The translations under genes and the position numbers were made by a program. Under the pieces are notes generated by a model that worked only from the letters and a program-made list of their open reading frames with translations, did not search any database and had not been told where the DNA came from. Positions 1 to 9,369 of a stretch of 27,481 bases of DNA are shown here, in pieces; within the stretch, counting starts at the first letter, position 1; each line of letters opens with the position of its first letter. This DNA comes from Zygnema cylindricum (Eukaryota; Streptophyta; Zygnematophyceae; Zygnematales; Zygnemataceae). The DNA is taken from contig JBBHKE010000315.1 of assembly GCA_037447655.1 (NCBI GenBank), forward strand, positions 1 to 27,481, given 5' to 3'.

Positions 1-2211
1 CCATTGGGACTGGCCTGAAATACTTTGTGGTGCCAAGTGGAGTGAACGTGACCTGTTATGACATTTACCTCATTTACGGCATCAACAAGGATGTGTTTTT
101 GGCACAGAATCAGGTGATGGTCAGCCAGTACATAATATACTGCGTCATGATTGAGATCTTTACCACCTTACATTCACTTCTCGATTGCATTGTCCTCCTA
201 CTACTACTACGCTATATTTGGTGTTGATCCCGTTGGCTTCATGTTGGAGAATAGAAACCAGAGTTTCCTTTTCTTCGATCATCATATCAGATTACCTCCT
301 AATGTAATGTCAATTTATTCAATTCCATGGCAGGAAATTGACTGCTCCGTTCCACTACTTCCTAACACGACTGTCAATGTGACAACCTCCAACAACTGTT
401 CCCTCCTCTATGCCGTCAATGAGGTTACAACATGATTTTTCCCCCCTATGGAAATTACGTGAATGGAAAAACATTGAAAAAAACGTTTTTCCAATCTTTT
501 AGTGCACTGTGATGTTGACTAGGAATTGTAGATCATTACGTATTCTAATTTTCAACTTTGTGATAATCTGCTCTGGGCTAAGCTTTCTAGTACATGAATT
601 GAATCGTATGATGGTCTGGAAAGCTAATTTGATTGGTTTGTTTCAGGGTGACACGTGTCCCACAATCGCCAGTATGTTTGAGATCGATTCGCTTTCGGGA
701 CCAAATTCTCCGAATGTTGACTTGGACTGCTTTCAACTTCGGCCGTTTCAGCAGGTGTGTCGTACTTATTTTTCTATTACGAAAAATAGCATTCCAATCT
801 GTAGCACAAGACTTTTGTCAACCAAAAAAAAAACCTCTTCTTAGGAATCCTTTCAAATTCGCTTATACTATCAAAATTCTGTATGTTTTGTCTCTTCAAA
901 TAGCATATGCCATAAAAACCAAAAGTGATTCCCTTAGTCTTTTTTGCGACATGTGTGGTAGTTCTCCTTGTAATTTTTTTTTTTCACTTTTGAGAACTTA
1001 TCCAATTTCTTGAATCTTTTCAAATCTCATTTTTAAAATGGGAGGTCCCACAAAGGCCACATAAATTTAAACCGCTCTACACAGCGCATCGCTATTAGTG
1101 CTAATACTTTTTTCTCCGCTTAAAACATCTTTTCTCCGTACACACTTGTCCAATTTTCAATTTGAGACCTTCAATCGGAAGTTGGGAATCTTACCTTTCA
1201 ATCGCAACCGTCAGATCCACAATCGGACAAGTGTGTATGGAGAAAAGATGTTCTAAGTGGCGAAAAAAACATTAACAGTAATAACGATACTCGGTGTAGT
1301 TTGTTGACTTTTGCACAAATTAGAATTGACCTATGTGGTTATTATGCACACTAAAATTCGCAATGTTCTTACAAAGGCCCTCTTTACATATTTTCTACGG
1401 GCAAATATGGCCAAAAAGTTTACATTTCTGAGGTGTTTCAGTCCAGTCACACTAAATATGTCCGGCGGTGTAACGACTTCAGGTGTGCATAGAAAGGGGG
1501 GCACTCCCCTCCCTGGGACCTTGCACGCGGCCGTACGAAGTGAAACAGGACGAATCGTGTCTCTCCATTATCAGCAGCCAATTGGATGGCGATATTCGTC
1601 TCTTCTATACCTTAAATCCTGGCGTTTACTGCGGCCGTCTTCTTTTTGTTTCTAGCGGAACCGGGAACATTGGACAACAGGTGTGTTTTCTTGGCGCAGA
1701 GTGCACCATTGTGGAAATTTGTTGTACGTCAGGTCTATTGTGGTTTTTGTGGGAGAATACCTAAGTGTTCTTGCAATTAGCCACGTGTCTCGACTGTTAA
1801 AAAGTATGTTACATGCAGGTTCAAGTGACATTCCACTGAAAAAAAGGAACATCTTGCCTCCTCTCACTGTCTAACCATCAGAATTAACTCATGCAGCTAT
1901 GGCACATTATTCACTTGCCATTTTTTGAACCGTATTTTTTTTTTTCAATATTTTTAAGCTTAACTCATTTTTTTTTGCAGGTTTGTCTTGCTGCAGATGA
2001 TATGGGAACGCGCTGGAAAGGATGTCCACGTGGACGCGTATACAAATTGAAGCCGACCGACACTTGCACGAGCCTAAGTAAATGTTTTACAAAATTGGAA
2101 ACGTTTAAAAAACTGAATAAATTTGCGTGCACACCTACAGAACTTCGGAATTTGCGTGCACTTGGTAGCCGAGCAGTACTTTGCATTCCAAAGTCAAGCA
2201 AGTGCAAATGA
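1..2211 (+). CDS. Multi-LysM secreted-type protein, 3' part of gene (5 exons visible)
   Basis: This is the 3' end of a gene for a cysteine-rich protein of tandem LysM modules, which in plants typically bind chitin or other N-acetylglucosamine glycans outside the cell. I read exons at 1-113 (codons in phase from base 3), 334-423, 647-754, 1483-1680 and 1981-2211 (TGA at 2209-2211). All introns begin GT, end AG and are phase 0. The modules show the usual plant LysM pattern: a Y-x-V segment, a GDTC-like motif (GDTCPTIASMF; variants QDESCLSI and TDTCTSL), a later LNP/N-x-C segment, and cysteines between modules. No membrane segment or GPI-like tail follows the last module; the protein ends in a short basic stretch (SSKCK). 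The N-terminus, and any signal peptide, lies outside the window. Family confidence is good; whether it acts as receptor, decoy or effector-like protein cannot be told. Confidence 0.82.
755..1482 (+). other. Intron 3 of the LysM gene, carrying a MITE
   Basis: This 728-nt intron starts GTGTGT and ends TTCAG and is the longest in the visible gene (the others are about 220, 223 and 300 nt). The excess is largely explained by the 217-bp palindromic element at 1080-1296. The first two intron codons (GTG TGT) spell V-C, the same residues that open the next exon, so a retained intron would keep the module boundary and then add a short tail before a stop. Confidence 0.75.
1080..1296. mobile_element. 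TA-flanked palindromic MITE, copy 1
   Basis: The element is almost entirely an inverted repeat. The left end reads CACAGCGCATCGCTATTAG, and the right end is its imperfect complement ending GGTG. Both ends abut a TA dinucleotide (1078-1079 and 1297-1298), as expected for a Tc1/mariner-type target duplication. Both arms contain the motif CTTTTCTCCGTACACACTT or its complement. It has no coding capacity. The copy at 9158-9369 is the same family, inserted in the opposite orientation. Confidence 0.8.
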
Positions 2212-3090
2212 GAAGACGACAAGAATTCTGGAAGTGGGTTCAATTTTAATGACTGAGACTAGCTGAAGGCTTGGACCATATTTGGGTTCAAAATTGAAAA
2301 GAGGACAAAAGTCAATACAAAGATGAGGTGCTATAGGCGCCTTACGAGATTGAGTCATTCCCAACAAGGTGGCTGAAGATAAAAAGAACTTATGATTCAA
2401 AAGACAAGGAATTGTTGGTAATGTCACAAATTATGGAAAACATATTCATATAAGGGACCGATGAATTTGAATTGTTGACCAATGTCAATTATAAACATAA
2501 TTATATAAGGGATACACGAATGTTTGCTCTTGTTTTAGCATACTGCTCTATATTCGCACATTGGAATTATTAGTCAGATTTGGAACGTGATTCGGTAAAA
2601 GAACTATGATGGAGGGCAAGTTATATTAATTTAACATTTGAATTAAAATATTTAATTTAGTATTTTTATTAACTACCGATATTATGAAACCTTTGAGAGT
2701 TGTGCCTTTTTGAAACCTTATTAGTGTCTTGGTTTTTTGGATCTTTGTGATGTTTTCTCTCTCTTTTGCCAATTCATCGGAAAAGAACCTAAATAGTGTT
2801 CATGAAATGAAAATTATCTTTAAAATATCTACTCTATTTATTAGGGTCTTCTAACTAGGGTCTTTCTATTGTAAATGGCTAATGTAACGACAAGAATGTT
2901 TCAATTAGGTAGAATCACTCATGACAAGGTTGTTAAAAATAAATACTAATAGCTCAAAACACAACATAAGATTTCTTTATAACGTCCAAAATAAAGGAAA
3001 TATCATATCAAGGACCCTACGAAATTTTGCATTTCTTTTTTGTAGGTTGCATTTTTCTGCTTTCTCCTATTGGCATAAACGAGCGATTTG
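2212..3090. other. 3' flank of the LysM gene, no gene seen
   Basis: This AT-rich stretch must contain the 3' UTR and polyadenylation region of the LysM gene, but I cannot place the cleavage site. I see no further coding similarity. The stretch ends at the GAAAA target site of the LTR element. Confidence 0.5.
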
Positions 3091-3095
3091 GAAAA
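3091..3095. repeat. Target-site duplication GAAAA (left)
   Basis: Five bases directly before the left LTR; the same GAAAA directly follows the right LTR at 7565-7569. Together with the TG...CA ends of the LTRs this fixes the boundaries of the retrotransposon. Confidence 0.8.
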
Positions 3096-3568
3096 TGAAA
3101 TTCTATGGGCTCCATTGCCCACAGAATTCGCAGATCCAAAAGAAGCTAATCTAGATAGTGCCAACTCCAAGTTGATATAAACCCAAATGAATGATCCCTT
3201 GACAATTAGAACCCCAATACACCTTCACCCCTGTGAAGAGAAGACCTTCTGTGTGCTCAGTTCCACCACAGAATGCAAAGCTTGAATATGTGTTTTGGAC
3301 AATATTCCCCACTTTGACTTTCCCACTGAATAAGTGCCACCCTGGCACGCAAAAACCTCTGACTGACTACACCCCTGTGTAGCCTAGACTCCCCTGAGTC
3401 CGCAGCAAAAAGAATCACTGAATTTGCTCACCCGAGCATTAAGTTATGGCTGGTCAAAGATGACCTTTATAGTTACAAGCTCTCTTGGATAGAGGTACCT
3501 AAATATTACTAAGTCTTGGTCTGCCTACTCACGACTACCTACTACTAAACCCTAGTCCAATAGGAACA

Positions 3569-3577
3569 CTATATAGT
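3569..3577 (-). promoter_or_regulatory. TATA-like box in the 3' LTR
   Basis: The - strand reads ACTATATAG here, conserved in the partner LTR at about 6840-6848. It lies in the middle of the LTR with sequence left over on the downstream side for R and U5. A transcription start about 30 bases downstream on the - strand is inferred, not shown. Confidence 0.4.
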
Positions 3578-4157
3578 ACAAGAAGGTACAATGGGCGATG
3601 TACTTATTGTACGACCATTGTACAACAAGGTCTACAAGGTGACACTTGTCAAATCAGAAGCCATGGTTCCTCCTCCCATCTTCTCCGGTATCAAATAATG
3701 TGGCGCCACGTGACACCGCGTGACGCTATCTCGGTATGCCGCCAAAAGCTCACTTCGCGTGGCGGCTATAATGCCGTCCGTCCGATCAAAACATATTTTA
3801 CACGGTTCAGATTCGTGTACATGCATGAATTGCTCTATTTGGTTAATCTGCTGTTAATTAGCTGTTGCGGTAATGTTTATTAATCTTTGAAACCCGTCAC
3901 GTGTATCGTTTCGTTAATGCCTTATTGGATAAGGCATACCTCTATAAATATTTCCATAGACCTTGGTTCAAATCTGGTGTAAAAAAACTTTTGGTTGTTT
4001 GTTAGTTGTTTAGAATTCTCTACGTGTATCTTTCTAAATAGCTATTGTACCGTACGTATTCCATCGTCGACTCTAAGCCATAGGCTAAAGCTAACGGCTA
4101 TTAAGGATGATAGGTACTATGATCAAATCCTGATTCTGGCAGTCCTCTTTTGGTACA

Positions 4158-4223
4158 AACTACGAATCAGCCTATCCCCTTTAGACAGCCAACTACGAAT
4201 CAGCCTATCCCCTTTAGACAGCC
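4158..4223. repeat. 33-bp tandem duplication, left LTR only
   Basis: Two adjacent 33-bp units (4158-4190 and 4191-4223), each starting AACTACGAATCAGCC, are present. The right LTR lacks both and joins CTGGCAG directly to AGACAGCC, so this is a difference between two LTRs that should have been identical at insertion. Confidence 0.9.
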
Positions 4224-4365
4224 ATGGCTCTAGCTCTCTCTCTGGTCTTCAGTGACTGCAACAAGTATGGGGACCGGAGAGATTTGAGCGAGAAGCAGGC
4301 TGCCTTTGTTGACTTACTCTATTTATTTTTCCAATACAGATCTAGAAAATACATAAATTTCAACA

Positions 4366-4378
4366 CTCCCCTTATTTT
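4366..4378 (-). promoter_or_regulatory. Polypurine tract (plus-strand primer)
   Basis: On the - strand AAAATAAGGGGAG stands directly before the TGTTG start of the 3' LTR, the expected place and composition for the primer of plus-strand DNA synthesis. Confidence 0.8.
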
Positions 4379-4488
4379 CTAGTCTACTTTCTTTTTCAAC
4401 TCCCACTAAAAATATAATATTTTTTTTTCTTTTTCCTTCTTTTCTTTTTCTTCTTTCTTTTCTCCTCATAAAAATTTAAGTGAATACT

Positions 4489-6387
4489 CTAGTATTTTAA
4501 AAGGTCCATTAGGTGAGCTGAAATAAACATTCCATCTTTCTGATCACACATTTTATTAAGCATACTATTTTCCATAAATCCAAGCAAAGATTTTGTCCCA
4601 CTCATCTCTTTTCCATCCACACAGAATCCGATTTCCCTCTTGCAATTCAAAAAACTCGCCCCATCTCGAATCTTCAACACACACCCAGATGCTAACCCTT
4701 TTACAGGCACACCTTTATAAATGGCATCACTCCCATTAGTGATGTCAAAACCATTACCCCCCAAATTTATCATTATATCAAGAGTCCCCACTAAGTTCCT
4801 CATAAAATCTACATCTTCCGAACTCATATTTTTATCCATGATACTCACCCCATTTTCTGAACTTTCCTCACTCTCTTCCATGGAATACTTTCCACTATCA
4901 CTTTCTATAATGATTCCCAAAGATTATTTCTCCTCCCCTAAACTTTTCATTAAATATTTCTTTTCTCCCCTATCCTTTAAAACCCCCTCTTGTTTTACTT
5001 CTCCCCTTTCCTCCAAATCCGTTGAAGTCTCCCTTTCCAACCAGTTTTCTATTTCCAAAATGTTTATAGAATTATCCTCATTATTTTTATTTTTCCCTTT
5101 TTCATTTGTGTTTCCTAGATCTGACTTTCTCATTTCTAAGTCATACTTTCTACACTCCTTGACATCCTCATCATTTCTAACTCCCTTAAGTACCTCCCTT
5201 CCTTTTACTTCCCTTGTACCTCCAAAAGCACATCGTTGCTTTCATGTAATTTCTGTGTACTTCTCTCTCTTCTCCATTCTACCGATGTGAAGAAGCTCTA
5301 AGATTTCTTCATCCTCTTTCTCCTCTTCCCCTTCTTCCTCCTCTTTCCCATTCCAACTTCTAAGTTCTTCCAAACAAGGACACTCCTCCATATAGTGACC
5401 CGGTTCTCTACTAAAGAGGCAAACACCCTTTTTCAAAGCTCCCTTTTCTTTTCCTCTCCCTCTCTTTCCACCAAAGTTCCGATAAGGTTTACCTTCGTCT
5501 TTCTTCCTCTCATCACGCTTCCGCTGGTCACCGCCGTTCCTCTCATCACGCTTCCGCCAATCACCACCAGCTGTAAATGCATTCACCCTGTCACTTCCAC
5601 TACGAAGCTCCAAAGTGCTTTCCCTAACAAGAATTATCCCCATGGTAAATCTCCAAGTCCATGAGGAGCCATTCATTTAATGCATACGATAAATGATGTT
5701 TTCGTACTCATGTGGGAGTTTCATGAGTAATGTATTAATCTTTCTCTCCTCAGATTCTACATACCCCGCACTAGCAAGCTCGACATATAACGCAACAATA
5801 TCATTGCAAAACTCTATCATGTTACCGCCTTTATAAACATAGGCCTCTATTTCCTGTTTTACTAACTGCTGCCTCTGAATAGTCTCACTCTTATAAATCT
5901 GACTTAGTGTTTCCCAGATTTCCGAAGACTTGGTTAGACTTAAAAGAGTGATAGCTATGGACTTAGACACATATCTAAGTATGAGATGTTTTGCTATAGT
6001 GTTTTTATACTCCCAAATTTTACTATCATTTTCTTCAGTTTTACTTATAACCCCTCTAAGTGGAGCTGTGGCGGAGAGCATAGCTCCCCTCACCATAAGT
6101 GTCCCTTTATGCTTCTCCCATTTTCCCCTTTCCATCACAATATTTTTCCCTTCACCTTTTGTTGCATCTGAACTCCGGTTGATATTCTAGACAGCCTCAG
6201 ATGGTTCTCCACAGTAAGCTCCTCCAAACCCAGGTGGCGGACATCTCACTTGTCCCGAAACAATTCCCCATAAGTGCTACTCGAAAAGCAATCCCTCCAT
6301 TGTAAACTCCCAATAAGTGAAGTCTGTTCCATCGAACATAGGCACCCTAGTTGGTGGGCCCATAACCTGAAATTCAATGGGCTCCAT
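4489..6387 (-). pseudogene. gag: gag polyprotein of the gag-only element, 5 in-frame stops
   Basis: One continuous - strand frame of about 633 codons, interrupted by stops at 6277-6279, 6187-6189, 5677-5679, 5242-5244 and 4924-4926, ending at the TAG at 4489-4491. The N-terminal part resembles the start of plant Copia gag (VPMFDGTDFTYWEF). The middle, near 5680-6090, matches the UBN2-type core (EIWETLSQIY, then LLMKLPHEYENI). Next come a basic linker and a zinc knuckle at about 5370-5420, then a Glu/Lys-rich stretch and about 200 C-terminal residues I do not recognise. The knuckle has the CX2CX4HX4C spacing but its second cysteine is serine (AGT, one base from TGT). The ATG at 6363 lies 5 nt inside the 5' LTR edge, and an in-frame ATG at 6385-6387 lies within the LTR. 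Confidence 0.8.
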
Positions 6388-7564
6388 TTCCCACAGAATT
6401 CGCAGATCTAAAAGAAGCTAATCTAGATAGTGCCAACTCCAAGTTGATATAAACCCAAATGAATGATCCCTTGACAATTAGAACCCCAAGACACCTTCAC
6501 CCCTGTGAAGAGAAGACCTTCTGTGTGCTCAGTTCCACCACAGAATGCAAAGCTTGAATATGTGTTTTGGACAATATTCCCCACTTTGACTTTCCCACTG
6601 AATAAGTGCCACCCTAGCACGCAAAAACCTCTGACTGACTACACCCCTGTGTAGCTTAGACTCCCATGAGTCTGCAACAAAAAGAATCACTGAATTTGCT
6701 CACCCGAGCATTAAGTTATGGCTGGTCAAAGATGACCTTTATAGTTACAAGCTCTCTTGGAGAGAGGTACCTAAATATGACTAAGTCTTGGTCTGCCTAC
6801 TCACGACTACCTACTACTAAACCCTAGTCCAATAGGAACACTATATAGTACAAGGAGGTACAATGGGCGATGTACTTATTGTACGACCATTGTACGACAA
6901 GGTCTACAAGGTGACACCTGTCAAATCGGAAGCCATGGTTCCTCCTCCCATCTTCTCCGGTATCAAATAATGTGGCACCACGTGGCACCGCGTGACGCTA
7001 TCTCGGTATGCCGCCAAAAGCTCACTTCGCATGGCGGCTATAATGACGGTCGTCCGATCAAAACATATTTTACACGGTTCAGATTCGCGTACATGCATGA
7101 ATTGCTCCTTTTGGTTAGTCTGCTGTTAATTAGCTGTTGCGGTAATGTTTATTAATCTTTGAAACCCGTCACGTGTATCGTTTCGTTAATGCCTTATTGG
7201 ATAAGGCATACCACTATAAATATTTCCATAGACCTTGGTTCAAATCTGGTGTAAAAAAACTTTTGGTTGTTTGTTAGTTGTTTAGAATTCTATACGTGTA
7301 TCTTTCTAAATAGCTATTGTACCGTTCGTATTCCATCGTCGACTCTAAGCTATAGGCTAAAGCTAACGGCTATTAAGGATGATAGGTACTATGATCAAAT
7401 CCTGATTCTGGCAGAGACAGCCATGGCTCTAGCTCTCTCTCTGGTCTTCAGTGACTGCAACAAGTATGGGGACCGGAGAGATTTGAGCGAGAAGCAGGCT
7501 GCCTTTGTTGACTTACTCTATTTATTTTTCCAATACAGATCTAGAAAATACATAAATTTCAACA
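6368..7564 (-). repeat. 5' LTR (right copy, 1197 bp)
   Basis: Direct repeat of 3096-4365, lacking the 73-bp insertion. As the 5' LTR of a - strand element it would drive transcription; the TATA-like ACTATATAG is at about 6840-6848. Immediately inside it (6367 and downward, - strand GGTTATGGGCCC) is where a primer binding site should be. It only weakly resembles the initiator-Met type, matching the first six bases of GGTTATCAGAGC and then diverging. Confidence 0.92.
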
Positions 7565-7569
7565 GAAAA
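7565..7569. repeat. Target-site duplication GAAAA (right)
   Basis: Identical to 3091-3095, directly after the right LTR. Confidence 0.8.
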
Positions 7570-8230
7570 TTTGGAACTTGTTTAGGAAAATAAAACTTAA
7601 CGATGGAGGGTGCACAGATTTAATAATTGATTCTTTGAAATGTGACAGCTTTTTCCTTTTTGAAACCTTTTGGTTGTTATGTATTTTAAAGTTTACTTGA
7701 TGTCTTTGCCTCGCCACTCCACCTAAAAGGAAAATACAAACCTTGTCCTGCGATGATTGTTTTCTTCCAAATATGTACTTTATTCATAAGAATTTTCTGA
7801 TTGTACAAGTTGATCGAAAACTACAAAAATGTTGTAGGTCGTCTAAAGAATCAATGATTCTTAAGTCAAATAGGCCGGCGATTTAATGCATAACCTTACC
7901 TTTTTAAACATATAAATTTATTGTTTTTTGGCATATTGAGTTTATGGATTTCAAACTGGAGTTTTAATACTTTCTCGTCTTCACTTGTTGATCGTGTGGA
8001 AACTCATCAGCTGTGAGATTGGTAGATTTGGTCTTAGTCTTTTCCTCCTAAAAAATGAGTGGAAAGGCACAACATTTTGATATTCTTTCATTTATTAGAA
8101 TTTGTGCATTAGTACAAATCCGTACGCGCCTTTGTTTTTTGTTTTGTTGCGCAGAGATTCTGGTCTAGGTCCTGTACGGAATTCAATTCTCTATGAAATA
8201 TTGTCCGCGCGAGGTTTTGTGCGGAAGTGT
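7570..8230. other. AT-rich spacer, no gene seen
   Basis: No open frame with recognisable similarity and no terminal repeats of its own. It lies between the retrotransposon and the hAT-like element. Confidence 0.5.
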
Positions 8231-8238
8231 CAATTTAG

Positions 8239-9130
8239 TAGTGTTGTGTATCGGTAAGGATTTGTCGATAACCAATATAGGCCTTTTTTCGGGTACCCGA
8301 TAATCGATTTATTAGTACGATATATCGCTATCGGTGTTATCGCCGAAAATACCCGATATTTATCGGTTATTATCGGCGATAACAACGATATCGATAACTA
8401 TCGGCGATATATGTACGGACCGTACAGATAAATGTACGGCCAGTTCACTCAACTGTATGTGATATTCCCCCCACGCGCCCTACTCACAACCACTATCTAC
8501 TGAGGTGCTTACCAATCAGATCATTTGTACAAGCCAAAAGTACAGTAGCCGGCATAAGATATGTACAGATTTAGTACGGCTCCAGTTAAAACGATGTACC
8601 TTTCACATCCGACGCCGTGGCTTTGCCTCTTTCTTCCTTGGAATCCATTGGAAACCTGCCTCGTGTCAATCCGTCGGCTTTTTTAGCATAAGCCGCCAAA
8701 AGAGCCATTCCGGGATGCAGGCGCTCACGCTGGCCGTCCGCTCTTATTTTCTCATTGAAAGTCGTCCGTTCGATTCCGGTGGCGCGCAGAATGTTCTTTT
8801 GCGTCCATTGTACTTTGTGTCCGCCGTCCTTTTACCTTTCCATGATCAGCAGTTTATCGGTACAATGCCGTACGTTCCCGTAAAATTTCTGTTCAGTTAA
8901 CCGGTCAGAAAGTGCTACAAAGTGCAACGTATTTTTTCGTTAAAGACCGTACATTTCCCGTAAAAAAAATTACATTTCCCGTAAATTTACCGTTCAGTTT
9001 CCTAGACAGAAAGTACCCCGGACAAGAAGTACAAAAAGTACAAATATATCAGGACCTCTGACTGTTTGAAAACCGATAACTATTGGTATCGGTGTTATCG
9101 CGATAATTTTTTTACCAATACACAACACTA
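8239..9130. mobile_element. Non-autonomous hAT-like element (892 bp)
   Basis: The ends are inverted: the left begins TAGTGTTGTGTATCGGTAA and the right end is the complement of TAGTGTTGTGTATTGGTAA. The TAGTG start fits the hAT terminal consensus. The 8 flanking bases agree at 6 of 8 positions (CAATTTAG at 8231-8238, CCTTTTAG at 9131-9138), as for a decayed hAT 8-bp duplication. Subterminal DNA at both ends is rich in palindromic ATCGG/CCGAT motifs, typical of repeated transposase sites in hAT elements. There is no transposase. The middle (8471-8800) resembles the LTR family of 3096-7564. Confidence 0.7.
8471..8800. repeat. LTR-family fragment inside the hAT-like element
   Basis: The stretch follows the same order of landmarks as the retrotransposon LTR: a CCCTACTCACAACCACTATC block (compare 3523-3550 and 13790-13815), then GTAC-rich spacer, then GCCGCCAAAAG and GGCCGTCCG (compare 3739-3783). 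Similarity is patchy but collinear. It is either a captured piece or an older LTR insertion. Confidence 0.45.
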
Positions 9131-9157
9131 CCTTTTAGACATAGAGAGTGAAAGGTA

Positions 9158-9369
9158 CACCGTGAATCGCTATTAGCGTTAATGTTCTTTTTGCCAATTA
9201 ACAAGTCTTTTCTCCGTACACACTTGTCGGATGGTAGATCTGACGGTTGCGATTGAAAGTTATAATTCTCAGCTTTCAATTGGCGGTCTCCATTTGAAAA
9301 TCGGAGAAGCGTGTACGGAGAAAAGATGTTTTAAGCGGCAAAAAAAACATTAACGCTAATAGCGAGGTG
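9158..9369. mobile_element. TA-flanked palindromic MITE, copy 2
   Basis: Same family as 1080-1296, in reverse orientation. The left end is CACCGTGAATCGCTATTAGC and the right end is its near-complement, with TA on both sides (9156-9157 and 9370-9371). This copy has better-preserved arms than copy 1. It sits about 20 bp from the hAT-like element. Confidence 0.85.

Larger units (their letters stand above)
3096..4365 (-). repeat. 3' LTR (left copy, 1270 bp)
   Basis: Direct repeat of 6368-7564. On the - strand it begins TGTTGAAATTTATG and ends GAATTTCA. It differs from its partner by scattered substitutions and by about 73 extra bases around 4141-4215, which include a 33-bp tandem duplication. 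The small - strand ORFs inside it recur in the other LTR only because the LTRs are copies of each other. Confidence 0.92.
3096..7564 (-). mobile_element. Complete gag-only (TR-GAG-type) Copia-like LTR retrotransposon
   Basis: A whole element lies between two GAAAA target duplications. It has LTRs at 3096-4365 and 6368-7564, a polypurine tract at 4366-4378, and a 2.0-kb interior with one ancestral frame on the - strand. That frame encodes a Copia-type gag (UBN2-like domain plus one zinc knuckle) and an unrecognised C-terminal part. There is no protease, integrase, reverse transcriptase or RNase H, and no room for them, so movement would have needed enzymes supplied in trans. By eye the LTRs differ at roughly 30 positions over 1.2 kb (about 2-3%) plus one 73-bp insertion, so the insertion is not very old. 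The orientation comes from three independent signs: gag direction, the position of the purine tract, and the TGTTG start of each LTR on the - strand. Confidence 0.9.

Noticed and set aside
4490-4920. Copia protease in the gag C-terminal region (a DGAS string near 4670)
   Set aside because: The string is RDGASFLNC, not the DSGAS active site, and the surrounding LYVP-type protease motifs are absent.
3151-7098. Pairs of near-identical 64-65-codon - strand ORFs (3151-3348 with 6423-6620; 3632-3826 with 6904-7098)
   Set aside because: Both members of each pair sit at the same place in the two LTRs and are identical only because the LTRs are.
2585-7700. Possible repeat between about 2600-2740 and 7600-7690 (GATGGAGGG ... 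TTTTTGAAACCTT)
   Set aside because: Only short words match, with different spacing; not enough to claim a duplication around the retrotransposon.
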